A stretch of DNA of 64,000 nt from an uncultured Aquimarina sp. (lineage in GTDB: Bacteria > Bacteroidota > Bacteroidia > Flavobacteriales > Flavobacteriaceae), in assembly GCF_947492405.1 (NCBI RefSeq), contig NZ_CANLMP010000003.1:496001-560000 (forward strand). The letters run 5' to 3'. The notes under the pieces are model-generated. The model had not been told where the DNA came from. It saw only the letters and a list, made by a program, of their open reading frames with translations, and made no database searches. A program made the translations under genes and the position numbers. Below, one piece after another: positions 55,302-63,383 of the stretch; position 1 is the stretch's first letter, and every line of letters begins with the position of its first letter.

Positions 55302-55847
55302 TTGTTACAGAGCGAGCTAATAGAACAATGTAGGGCTAATGATCGTAAAGCGCAGATGAAGCTTTATAATAAGTACTGTGATGGTATGTATTATGTTGCA
55401 TTACGATTTCTTAAAGATCCCTTTGAGGCAGAAGAGGCTATGCAAGAGTCTTTCATAAAAGCCTTTATGAAACTCCATCAATTTACAGGCGATGTTACTT
55501 TTGGTGCATGGCTTAAACGGATCGTGATTAATAAGAGTATTGATATGCTCAAAGCAAAAAAAATGAATATGGTTGCTATTAATGAACAAGTCATGGGTAC
55601 AGTAGAGGAAATGGATGATTGGTCCGTGTCCGATTCGACTACTGTGGATGAGGTAAAAAGTGCAATAGAAAGATTACCAGAAAAATATAAATATGCCGTA
55701 ATGCTATTTTTAATAGAAGGGTACGATCATAAAGAAATTAGCGAGATATTAGATATTACACCGGTTGCTTCCAGAACTTTAGTACATAGAGGAAAGAAAC
55801 AGCTTCAGGATCAATTAAAACATTTGAGAGATGGGACAGGATATTAG
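55302..55847 (+). CDS. ECF-family RNA polymerase sigma factor
   Basis: The frame starts with TTG at 55302: an in-frame TAA lies just upstream, and the first ATG (55357) would cut off the start of region 2, so TTG is the most sensible start. The 181-residue protein has sigma region 2 (about 5-80; LYNKYCDGMYYVALRFLKDPFEAEEAMQESF) and region 4 (about 120-172; LPEKYKYAVMLFLIEGYDHKEISEILDI). It directs transcription of a target set, probably with its downstream partner as control. The next gene overlaps by 17 bases. Function in detail unknown. Confidence 0.92.
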   Translation: MLQSELIEQCRANDRKAQMKLYNKYCDGMYYVALRFLKDPFEAEEAMQESFIKAFMKLHQFTGDVTFGAWLKRIVINKSIDMLKAKKMNMVAINEQVMGTVEEMDDWSVSDSTTVDEVKSAIERLPEKYKYAVMLFLIEGYDHKEISEILDITPVASRTLVHRGKKQLQDQLKHLRDGTGY

Positions 55848-56442
55848 AGAGTTGCTGAAACAGGATAACAAGATTCCTTCAGAACGATTGGCAGAAGGTC
55901 ACCAGAACCGGTTTATGGCTAGGTTAGAAGAAGAACTTCCTAAAAAAGCAAGAAAGTTTAATTACGGTTGGTTAAGAATAGCCGCGAGTGTAGTTGTAAT
56001 ACTATCCGTTTCCATGTTAGCTTTTAATGAGTTTGGGAATAATGGTATAGATGGAACTCAGGTTGTTGATGTCGATGCACAAGAATCAAAGAATGCTACT
56101 GTTGTGTTAACTAAGCAGACTTCGTCATTGGCTGAGATGTTTCCGGAGTATGAAGAAGCAGAGAACTATTTATTGACAGGGATAAAATTTCAATTATCTC
56201 AGATCAATGTAGATGATTCTAACAGAGATTTGGTAGAAAGCTTTATGAAACGATTAGAGAACCTAAATAAAGAATATTTAGATCTTAATAAAGAATTGAT
56301 AGAAGTGGGGCCTAATGTACAGAGTGCTGAAGCGATGATAGAAAATTTAACGCTTAGACTCTCCCTTTTAAAAAGACTAAAAGACAAACTAAAAGAATTA
56401 GAAAAAATTGAAAATGAAAATTACATTGATATACAAGCTTAA
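55831..56442 (+). CDS. Putative anti-sigma factor, membrane-bound
   Basis: This 203-residue protein starts inside the sigma gene (17-base overlap) and has one membrane helix (about 50-67; LRIAASVVVILSVSMLAF). The N-terminal part faces the cytoplasm and would hold the sigma factor; the C-terminal part after about 90 is a helical, charged domain (EMFPEYEEAENYLL) outside the membrane. No zinc-binding ZAS motif (HxxxCxxC) is seen. The pairing in one operon suggests an anti-sigma factor; not proven. The DUF4097-like gene starts before its stop, so three genes are coupled. Confidence 0.7.
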   Translation: MGQDIRELLKQDNKIPSERLAEGHQNRFMARLEEELPKKARKFNYGWLRIAASVVVILSVSMLAFNEFGNNGIDGTQVVDVDAQESKNATVVLTKQTSSLAEMFPEYEEAENYLLTGIKFQLSQINVDDSNRDLVESFMKRLENLNKEYLDLNKELIEVGPNVQSAEAMIENLTLRLSLLKRLKDKLKELEKIENENYIDIQA

Positions 56443-57793
56443 TATTATTACACTTAGTCTAGTATGTTTTTCTGGAGTACTTGCACAGAATAGACAAGAT
56501 AAATTGAGTGAGAAGTTTGTAGTAAATAAGGATGTTACAGTTCATCTTAATACCAGTCATACAGAAGTTGTTTTCGAAACTTGGAATAAAAATTCCGTGG
56601 AAATAGAAGCATATATCGAAGGTGATGATATTACAGAAGACAATAAAGAACGTTTCTTGCAAAACTGGCGAATAGAAGCATTGGGTAATAGTCGCGAAAT
56701 TACCATAAATTCTATTACTGGTAACTTTTGGTCAGGAAATGTATCCGCCTCTAATACAAAGAACGCTGATTTACCAGAATTCAGAAGGTTGGAGCCTGTT
56801 ATTTCGGATATGTTAAGACCTATTCTAAAGAATATGAAAAACAACCCAATGCCAAGTGCATTGTCTGAAAACTTGGCAAGTATGAATTTTGATACGAATA
56901 AGTTTAAGGAAAATGAGGAAAAATATATCCAGCAGTGGGGAGACCAGATTAAGGAAAAGTTTGGCGATAATTATGAAAGTGTTGTAAAAAATTGGACAAA
57001 AGAATTAAATAAAAATACTTCGCAAATCCAATCGAATGGATCAATTACTTCTCAGGATTGGGCAGGAGAAGAATTTGCTCGAAGAATGCAAGCTTGGGCT
57101 TCTCAATTTTCAGGAGATTTAGAAATAACTCAAACAAATGGATCTAATGTTACGGTATATAGATATAGTTCTAGAATGAATAATTCCGGAGCCATAAATA
57201 GGATTGTAAAGGTTAGATTACCAAAAGAGGCGTTGCTTAAACTGAATATTAGACATGGTAATGTCAAATTAGCAGAAAAAACAATCAATATGATTGCCTC
57301 TTTGTCTCATACTAGTCTGGAAGCTAATGTAATAGATGGAGATCGTACATTTATAAGAACTTCATATTCTCCTGTACTTATTAAACAATGGAATAATGGT
57401 AGATTGGCTGTTAATTATGTGAAAAATTGCAGAATTCAGAATGCTAAGAATCTTAGAATAAATGCAGACTCTAGTAATATTTTTATTCAGGAATTAGAAG
57501 AGAATGCAGCAATCTCTGGAAGTTTTGGAGCAATTACAGTTGCAAATCTTTCGGAATCATTTTCTACGCTGGATTTAGCAATAGAGAATAGTGATTTTAA
57601 GTTAAACCTTCCTGAGGCTGCTTTTAATATAGCTTATAGCGGTGTACAAAGTAGGATCTCTATACCTAAAACTATGGAGGCAAATGCAAGAAGAAATTTT
57701 GGGAATGTATTTGTAAATGGGTTTAACAAAACTCGAGATACTGATAAAGTAATTACAATAAACGCTAAGTATAGCGATATCATACTACAATAA
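56414..57793 (+). CDS. Secreted DUF4097-like beta-helix protein
   Basis: I start at ATG 56414 (MKITLIYKLNIITLSLVCFS; signal peptide to LAQ), overlapping the preceding gene by 29 bases; a TTG at 56408 is less likely. The mature 435 residues hold a first part with VHLNTSHTEVVFETWNKNSVEIEAY, a helical middle region (about 130-240) and a second part of short beta turns (VRLPKEALLKLNIRHGNVKLA, NSSNIFIQEL-type, SDFKLNLPEAAFN) like the DUF4097 putative adhesin. It is the third gene of the sigma operon, so it is a likely target or sensor of envelope state. Function inferred from context only. Confidence 0.7.
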   Translation: MKITLIYKLNIITLSLVCFSGVLAQNRQDKLSEKFVVNKDVTVHLNTSHTEVVFETWNKNSVEIEAYIEGDDITEDNKERFLQNWRIEALGNSREITINSITGNFWSGNVSASNTKNADLPEFRRLEPVISDMLRPILKNMKNNPMPSALSENLASMNFDTNKFKENEEKYIQQWGDQIKEKFGDNYESVVKNWTKELNKNTSQIQSNGSITSQDWAGEEFARRMQAWASQFSGDLEITQTNGSNVTVYRYSSRMNNSGAINRIVKVRLPKEALLKLNIRHGNVKLAEKTINMIASLSHTSLEANVIDGDRTFIRTSYSPVLIKQWNNGRLAVNYVKNCRIQNAKNLRINADSSNIFIQELEENAAISGSFGAITVANLSESFSTLDLAIENSDFKLNLPEAAFNIAYSGVQSRISIPKTMEANARRNFGNVFVNGFNKTRDTDKVITINAKYSDIILQ

Positions 57794-57820
57794 TTTTTTA
57801 TAATAATGTGTTAATTATTG

Positions 57821-57857
57821 AAAAGCTCTGCTAATCAGTTTAGTAGGGCTTTTTTTA
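57821..57857 (+). terminator. Intrinsic terminator after the sigma operon
   Basis: AAAAGCTCTGCTA (57821-57833) pairs with TAGTAGGGCTTTT (57841-57853) with two G-T pairs, followed by a T run. It lies 28 bases after the DUF4097-like stop. Confidence 0.88.
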
Positions 57858-58059
57858 TTGGCCAATTTTACCTGTATAAATGTTTTTTCTTGTAAATATA
57901 GGATTACACTTTTAAATTTTCGTAATATCTATTTGTGCATTTCGTCGGATATAGAAAAACTTAAGCTAAAAATCTTTAAGACTCTTTTTATCACTCTCTT
58001 TTTGTGGTAAATTTAAAGTGGGAAAATACAAATCATATCAATCTAATTTTAAGTAGCTT

Positions 58060-58359
58060 ATGAAAAAATTATTACTAATTTTTTCTTTAATGTGTGCTAC
58101 AGTTTTGTTTGGAAATAATGGGAATGACGAAAGCCTCATCGTTAGCCGTAATGGAAACATTATTACTGTAGTGGATTTTAAAGATGGGGACAAAGTCAAA
58201 TTATTCGAGTTAAGAACAGGTAAGATTATTACCTACAAAACTAAACGAGGAATCTTCGATCTAAGCCAGCTTCCAGCTGGGAAATATCTTTTAATTGATA
58301 AAAATGGACGAAAAGTAATTGTCGAGAAACGAATCGATCCAGAGTTTTTTGTTAAATGA
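58060..58359 (+). CDS. Small secreted protein with one sorting-domain-like unit
   Basis: The 99-residue protein has a signal peptide (to VLFG, about residue 20) and one unit of about 57 residues (ITVVDFKDGDKVKLFELRTG ... IFDLSQLPAGKYLLIDKNG ... VIVEK). The unit recalls the second half of T9SS sorting domains (KLFE-x2-TG, DLSQLPxGKYLL), but there is no PNP motif and it makes up the whole mature protein. Two relatives with two units each follow at 58723 and 63384. It may be a periplasmic or surface structural protein; function unknown. Monocistronic, with a long AT-rich space on both sides. Confidence 0.75.
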   Translation: MKKLLLIFSLMCATVLFGNNGNDESLIVSRNGNIITVVDFKDGDKVKLFELRTGKIITYKTKRGIFDLSQLPAGKYLLIDKNGRKVIVEKRIDPEFFVK

Positions 58360-58722
58360 TTATAGACTAGAAAACACATATTTGTGTAAGTAAATTACCA
58401 CTAAACTGTTAATTTTATTCACATATTACACTAGGTATTAATGTTTTTTTAAGAAAACTATAATTGTAAGAAAAACGTTTTTTGGTTTGTTTGTCTAACA
58501 TATTGTGCGTTTAATCTATGTTTTAATAATTTTTAAAAAAATAAAGATTTGATAATCAGTAGTTTAGGTGTTTAAAACTGTAGAAATTAACTTTTTTGTG
58601 TCATTGGTCGAAAATCAAAAACGTTTGATCTAAAAGTTAGTTATTTTTTTCGGGAAACGATAATTTAACAATATTATTGTATGGTAATCACGTAATAATA
58701 TTACAACTAAAAATTCCAGACA
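58360..58722. other. Intergenic region before the gene at 58723
   Basis: No gene is visible in these 363 AT-rich bases. The last 60 bases hold an inverted repeat and a stretch conserved with the region before the relative at 63384 (see finding). Confidence 0.5.
58670..58702. promoter_or_regulatory. Inverted repeat upstream of the 58723 gene, operator-like
   Basis: AATATTATT (58670-58678) and AATAATATT (58694-58702) are perfect inverted copies, 15 bases apart. The central text TTGTATGGTAA..CGTAATA recurs upstream of 63384. Confidence 0.45.
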
Positions 58723-59361
58723 ATGAGAACTTTAGCATTTATTTTCAGCTTACTTTTCTTCACAAACCTTAATGCAAGGATTGAGGATAATAATTTGGAA
58801 ATTGCTAGAGAAGGATTAGTTGTTGTTGTGGTAGATTTTAAAGAAGGTGATAAAATTAAGTTATTTGAAGTAGAAACAGGTGATCATATCCTGTCCAAAA
58901 CAAGAGGTCAAATCGATCTTAGTCAGTTACCATCTGGTAAATACTTATTGGAAAACAATGAAGGTAAATCTGTAGTGATTGAGAAAACTGATTTAGATAT
59001 TTTTATAGAAGAAGAATTAGGAACAGATTACATAGTTGAAGTTGATAGTGATTCAATGCCGATTAACGATAAGAGTGTAGAAGAAGAATTAGAAGAGTAT
59101 TATTTAACTTCAGAAGTTAATCCTTTATCAATAACAAGAGAAGGAGATCTTATTACAGTAGTTGATTTTGAAGAAGGGGATAAAATTAAATTATTTGAAG
59201 TTGTAGATAAGGTTCATATTTTATCTAAGACAACAAAATTAGTAGATCTTACACAATTACCTACTGGTAAGTATATATTAGAAAACGATAGAGGACAAGC
59301 CGTTATGATAGAGAAGTTTGATGTAGAGCTTCAATACGAAGATACGGTAGCATATAATTAG
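58723..59361 (+). CDS. Secreted protein with two sorting-domain-like units
   Basis: This 212-residue protein has a signal peptide (to LNAR) and two units of about 57-60 residues: bases 58798-58986 (VVVVVDFKEGDKIKLFEVETG ... IDLSQLPSGKYLLENNEG ... VVIEK) and 59131-59325 (ITVVDFEEGDKIKLFEVVDK ... VDLTQLPTGKYILENDRG ... VMIEK), joined by an acidic linker (SDSMPINDKSVEEELEEY). It is a doubled form of the 58060 protein and very close to the partial protein at 63384. No PNP sorting motif is seen. The function is not known. A perfect hairpin ends the gene. Confidence 0.78.
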   Translation: MRTLAFIFSLLFFTNLNARIEDNNLEIAREGLVVVVVDFKEGDKIKLFEVETGDHILSKTRGQIDLSQLPSGKYLLENNEGKSVVIEKTDLDIFIEEELGTDYIVEVDSDSMPINDKSVEEELEEYYLTSEVNPLSITREGDLITVVDFEEGDKIKLFEVVDKVHILSKTTKLVDLTQLPTGKYILENDRGQAVMIEKFDVELQYEDTVAYN

Positions 59362-59408
59362 AAGATTAAATTTATTTTATTAATCATAGAATAAGTAGAA
59401 TTTGGGGG

Positions 59409-59436
59409 AAAGACCTATCAGAAATGATAGGTCTTT
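59409..59436. terminator. Terminator between the 58723 gene and the convergent DUF6249 gene
   Basis: A 12-bp perfect stem (AAAGACCTATCA, 59409-59420, with 59425-59436) closes a GAAA tetraloop; ATAGTTTTAT follows. Probably works in both directions. Confidence 0.85.
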
Positions 59437-59459
59437 ATAGTTTTATAATATTGGATAGC

Positions 59460-59810
59460 TTATTTGTCTAAACTATTGGTCATTTTAAAACCAGTAAATA
59501 ATCCTGCACCAGCCATTAAAAAGATGGTTCCTGGATATGCTACTTCACCATCTACTCCTAACGTATAGCGTAGTATTCCAGCTATAAAAATGCCTAAACC
59601 AATACCCATTAATAGTAATGAGAAGTTAAGAATAAAAACTTTCCAAATAGGCGTCACCCTTTTCTCTTTACTACTATAAAATATGGATGCATCGGCTCCC
59701 TTATCAATAAGAGCCATACGCTCTTTGTTTCTGGCAGTAACAAATAAATAAAAAACACCAAAAATGCATCCAAATATTGATAATGGTATTAGTACTTCGA
59801 TAAAACTCAT
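59460..59810 (-). CDS. DUF6249 membrane protein
   Basis: This 116-residue protein has three hydrophobic stretches (about 5-24, 55-80 and 92-110), a short acidic/basic loop with MALIDKGADASIFY between the first two, and matches DUF6249, a small membrane family of Bacteroidota. In this group it often lies beside ECF sigma factors and may modulate them. Here it is divergent from the second ECF sigma gene (59962), which fits that association. Function otherwise unknown. Confidence 0.8.
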   Translation of the reverse strand: MSFIEVLIPLSIFGCIFGVFYLFVTARNKERMALIDKGADASIFYSSKEKRVTPIWKVFILNFSLLLMGIGLGIFIAGILRYTLGVDGEVAYPGTIFLMAGAGLFTGFKMTNSLDK

Positions 59811-59961
59811 AATTTTTAGATTTAAAAAATTTAACTGTTCGTTTTTTTACTATGACGCCATAGATAAGAACTCGGTTACAAAAAATCTTGAAAAAAAATA
59901 TTTTGTATCTTTTTTGTAATTGGATGTAACCATAGGTAAAAATGTATCGTCTAATGTGTAA

Positions 59962-60549
59962 ATGAACCATCAGTCAGATCGATACTATATTAAACAGGTA
60001 CTAGAAGGAGAGGTAAATGCTTTTTCTAACTTGGTAGAGCGTTACCAAAGCTTAGTGTACACGATAGTGTTTAGAATGATCAGAAATAAGGAAGAAGCTG
60101 AAGAGATAGCACAAGATACCTTTATAAAGGCTTACAAATCTTTATCTGAGTATAGAGGAGAAGCTAAATTCTCTACCTGGCTATACACTATTGCCTATCG
60201 CAAAAGCTTGGATGTAATAAAGAAAAATAAACGTTTTGTAGCTACAGAACTCATAGAAGAAATAAGTGAAGGAGAAGTAGGTACGGTTAATGATGCATTA
60301 AGTTATTTGCAAGATATAGAAAGAAAACAAGTTATATTAGATAGTATACTTAAGCTTCCGGAAGAAGAGTCAGCAATTATAACGCTGTATTATTTTGAAG
60401 AGAAAAGCGTAAAAGAAATCAAAGAAATTGTTGGTTTGACAGAAGATAATATAAAAATAAAGCTATACCGTAGTAGAAAAAAACTATATTCGATACTTAA
60501 GTATCATATTTCACCAGAAATTAATGCTAATAATGGAAGAGCAATATAA
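59962..60549 (+). CDS. ECF-family RNA polymerase sigma factor (second)
   Basis: The 195-residue sigma factor has region 2 (about 10-80; FSNLVERYQSLVYTIVFRMIRNKEEAEEIAQDTFIKAYKSL) and region 4 (about 130-180; LPEEESAIITLYYFEEKSVKEIKEIVGL). The sequence is a typical SigW/RpoE-like ECF protein and differs from that at 55302. The next gene overlaps it by 17 bases. It probably governs an envelope-stress or surface-protein regulon, perhaps with its membrane neighbours as control. No regulon member can be named. Confidence 0.93.
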   Translation: MNHQSDRYYIKQVLEGEVNAFSNLVERYQSLVYTIVFRMIRNKEEAEEIAQDTFIKAYKSLSEYRGEAKFSTWLYTIAYRKSLDVIKKNKRFVATELIEEISEGEVGTVNDALSYLQDIERKQVILDSILKLPEEESAIITLYYFEEKSVKEIKEIVGLTEDNIKIKLYRSRKKLYSILKYHISPEINANNGRAI

Positions 60550-60919
60550 AGATATTAAGAGATTAGTAAAAGAAGTGGGGACAGAACATCCGTCAGTGGA
60601 TTTTTTGCAAAATGTGATGAGTGAAATCAAGATCGCTTCAGTAAATAAATCTATTACCTACCAACCATTAATATCCAAAAAAACTTGGTTAGTGATGGGA
60701 ATATTAATTATTGGCTTATTAATTTCTCTACCATTCTTTTCTGAAGAAACATCGATTTTGGATAAGGTGGATTTTTCATTTTTAAATGGATTTAAGAGCC
60801 CATTTGCTGGTTTTAAACTTCATAGTGCCACAACGTACGGGATCATATTCCTTGCAGTTTTATTTATGGTGCAAATTACTGTACTTAAAAGAAGGATAGA
60901 TAAGATGTACTCCATGTAA
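60533..60919 (+). CDS. Membrane protein, putative regulator of the second ECF sigma factor
   Basis: I choose the ATG at 60533 (MEEQYKDIKRLV); an in-frame ATG nine bases earlier is also possible. The 128-residue protein has a cytoplasmic N-terminus of about 50 residues and two membrane helices (about 52-71 and 96-116), ending in a short basic tail. It overlaps the sigma gene by 17 bases, so the pair is coupled. The plan and position resemble a sigma-regulating membrane protein, but no anti-sigma motif is visible. Function inferred from context. Confidence 0.65.
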   Translation: MEEQYKDIKRLVKEVGTEHPSVDFLQNVMSEIKIASVNKSITYQPLISKKTWLVMGILIIGLLISLPFFSEETSILDKVDFSFLNGFKSPFAGFKLHSATTYGIIFLAVLFMVQITVLKRRIDKMYSM

Positions 60920-61009
60920 ATTGAATCGTTTTTCTATCGAAAATCATAAAATACTTTTTAAACTTCAATACATTCTTTATTTTACATACTTCATTTGGTA
61001 GCATACAGT

Positions 61010-62338
61010 ATGAAAAGAAGAATATGTATTATTGGAGCAGGGCCTAGTGGCATTACTGCGCTTAAAAACCTAAAAGATAAAAACTTAGAGGTTGTCGTGT
61101 ATGACCGCAATAAAGAAGTCGGTGGTAACTGGATTTTCTCAGAAGATATTAGCCATTCCAGTGTATTCGAAACCACTCATATCATTAGTTCTAAAACCTT
61201 ATCTCAATATGAAGATTTTACGTTTGATGATTTCGATACTACAGTAGCAGATTATCCGTCTCATGACGAGTTAAGAAGATATTTTCAGGCGTATGCCAGA
61301 CACTTTGGACTCTATCCATATATAGAATTTGAAACTACAGTAAAACATTGTGAACGAATTAGTAGTGAAGAATGGAGTATTGCAATTTTACAAAATGGAA
61401 AAGAAAGAACGGAATCATTTACAGATGTAGTAGTTTGTAATGGTCATCATTCTGTTCCTAGAATACCTCGATATCCAGGTCAATTCTCTGGAGAATTTAT
61501 GCATTCTCATACTTATAAAAAAGCAGCGCCGTTTTCGGATAAAAGAGTATTGGTAATTGGTGGAGGTAATTCTGCCTGTGACGTCGCCGTAGAAACCAGT
61601 AGAGTAAGTAAGAAAACTGCAATTAGTTGGAGAAGAGGATATAGAATTATTCCTAAATTCTTTTTTGGGCTGCCTTCAGATATTGTAGGAGCTAGATCTT
61701 CCTGGCTTCCGGTAAAAATCCGAAGCTGGTTTAATGATAGGTTGCTAAATATTATGTTAGGCAAGAATAAGTTATATGGTCTGCAGGAAGTGAAAACAAA
61801 GTTTGGAGAAACGCATCCAACTATAAATGATGAGCTTTTATATAAAGTACGACATGGAAAAGTACATCCAAAAGTAGATATAGAAAAACTGAATGATAAA
61901 ACAGTATACTTTAAAGACGGAACAAAAGAAGATTTTGATGTGATTATTGCATGCACAGGTTATGTACTGAAGCATTCATTCTTTGATACATCCTTAATTG
62001 ACTATAGTAAAGGTCAGGTTCCATTATATCTTAAAATGTTTCACGAAGAATATCATAATTTATTTTTTATTGGAATGTTTCAGCCTTTGGGATGCATTTG
62101 GCCTGGATCAGAATTACAAAGTAAAGTATTAGCTAATTACTTAACTAATGCGTGGAAAATGCCAATAAATATTAATAAACTATGTGAGCGAGAAGTAACG
62201 CATCCTCATTATAAACAAATTGATACGCCCAGACATACAATAACTGTGGATTATCATAAGTTTAGAAAAGCACTATTAAAACAATTACCTAAAAATTGGA
62301 TTTCTAAAGAACCAAAAAAGATTTCAAAAAGCGCCTAA
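61010..62338 (+). CDS. Flavin-containing monooxygenase (FMO-like)
   Basis: The 442-residue enzyme oxidises soft nucleophiles or ketones with FAD and NADPH. The FAD motif GAGPSG (residues 8-13) is at the start, the FMO signature FSGEFMHSHTYK (F-x-G-x3-H-x3-Y) lies about 160-171, and the NADPH motif GGGNSA follows. The start is ATG 61010; TTG at 60995 is an extension with no support. The next gene overlaps by one base (62338), so the two are coupled. It might act on a lipid or amine; substrate unknown. Baeyer-Villiger monooxygenase relatives cannot be ruled out, but the signature fits true FMOs. Confidence 0.9.
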   Translation: MKRRICIIGAGPSGITALKNLKDKNLEVVVYDRNKEVGGNWIFSEDISHSSVFETTHIISSKTLSQYEDFTFDDFDTTVADYPSHDELRRYFQAYARHFGLYPYIEFETTVKHCERISSEEWSIAILQNGKERTESFTDVVVCNGHHSVPRIPRYPGQFSGEFMHSHTYKKAAPFSDKRVLVIGGGNSACDVAVETSRVSKKTAISWRRGYRIIPKFFFGLPSDIVGARSSWLPVKIRSWFNDRLLNIMLGKNKLYGLQEVKTKFGETHPTINDELLYKVRHGKVHPKVDIEKLNDKTVYFKDGTKEDFDVIIACTGYVLKHSFFDTSLIDYSKGQVPLYLKMFHEEYHNLFFIGMFQPLGCIWPGSELQSKVLANYLTNAWKMPININKLCEREVTHPHYKQIDTPRHTITVDYHKFRKALLKQLPKNWISKEPKKISKSA

Positions 62339-63027
62339 TGAACAATATGTCATTCCCTCAATTTATCCAAAGTCTATCTCAAAGTTTCATTCCTGTTATT
62401 GATTCAGGATTTTCTAAAGAACACTATAGTTTTATAGATTTATCGATAAGTAATAAAAAATTAGAAGTCGTAGATGTATCTTCTTCAAAAGCCTTTGAAG
62501 AGTATATAAATGAATATTTAATGCTAAATAAAGCAAAGGTAGCTTATGGAGGTTATAATGAAATACGAGGTATATATAATAGAAGTAAACATTTTAATCA
62601 ACAAAACCCAGAAACCGAACGTAATATTCATATAGGATTAGATGTTTGGTGTGATGCAGAAACTTCAGTACTTGTTCCCTTAGCCGGAACCATTCACAGT
62701 TTTCAGAATAATAAGAATTTTGGAGATTATGGTCCGACGATTATTATGAAACACATAATTCAGGATGTTAGTTTTTATACCTTATATGGACACTTAACCG
62801 AAAAGTCTATTGAGAATATAGAAATAGGTCAGTGTTTTGAAACTGGGGATGTTTTGGCTACACTTGGGGATGCATTGGTAAATGGCGATTATGCACCACA
62901 TTTGCACTTTCAGATTATAAAAGATTTACAGGGAAATATGGGGGATTATCCAGGAGTATCTAATAAAATGGATTTAGCGTATTATTTAGAAAACTGCCCA
63001 GATCCGAATTTACTATTGAAGATTTGA
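62338..63027 (+). CDS. M23-family (LytM-type) peptidase
   Basis: The 229-residue protein contains the M23 fold (about 95-215) with the zinc-binding HIGLD motif (H, D at about 101-105), the YTLYGHL motif and the last ligand in HLHFQII. M23 enzymes cut peptidoglycan cross-links or related peptides. There is no signal peptide, so it may be cytosolic or exported by another route; related domains are also found fused to aminotransferases in other bacteria. Its start overlaps the FMO stop by one base, so it is cotranscribed. No wall-related partner gene is near. Confidence 0.88.
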   Translation: MNNMSFPQFIQSLSQSFIPVIDSGFSKEHYSFIDLSISNKKLEVVDVSSSKAFEEYINEYLMLNKAKVAYGGYNEIRGIYNRSKHFNQQNPETERNIHIGLDVWCDAETSVLVPLAGTIHSFQNNKNFGDYGPTIIMKHIIQDVSFYTLYGHLTEKSIENIEIGQCFETGDVLATLGDALVNGDYAPHLHFQIIKDLQGNMGDYPGVSNKMDLAYYLENCPDPNLLLKI

Positions 63028-63383
63028 TATAATTATTGCAATTAGCTTATAAATATTTTTGAATTAATCATAAGTATACAAGAAATTTCATCCTTTTTTG
63101 TCTGATGAATGTAGTTTCAATTTTAATTAAAAAGGTGCTTCTGAACGGGGAATGTGTGTTTTTTGACGATGAAAACTATTGTTTCATCTTAATTTTTGTT
63201 TACTTACAATTTTTAATATACTGAAAATCAATAATTTAAATTTTATTTAACATATTTTTGGTAGTTTAACGAAAATACGGACTATTTCATCTAAAAGTCT
63301 GATTGTTAGTTGGTAGCATAAGTTTTTAACAGTATACTTGTATGGTAAAACCGTAATACTTTAACTTCTAAGCCCCCAAAATT
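63028..63383. other. Intergenic region before the gene at 63384
   Basis: These 356 bases carry no gene that I can see. Near 63335-63363 the text AACAGTATACTTGTATGGTAA..CGTAATACTTTAAC resembles the inverted-repeat region before 58723. Confidence 0.5.

Noticed and set aside
61513..61956. 147-codon minus-strand open frame opposite the FMO gene
   Set aside because: The plus-strand FMO motifs are intact and the antisense product has no start context or domain.
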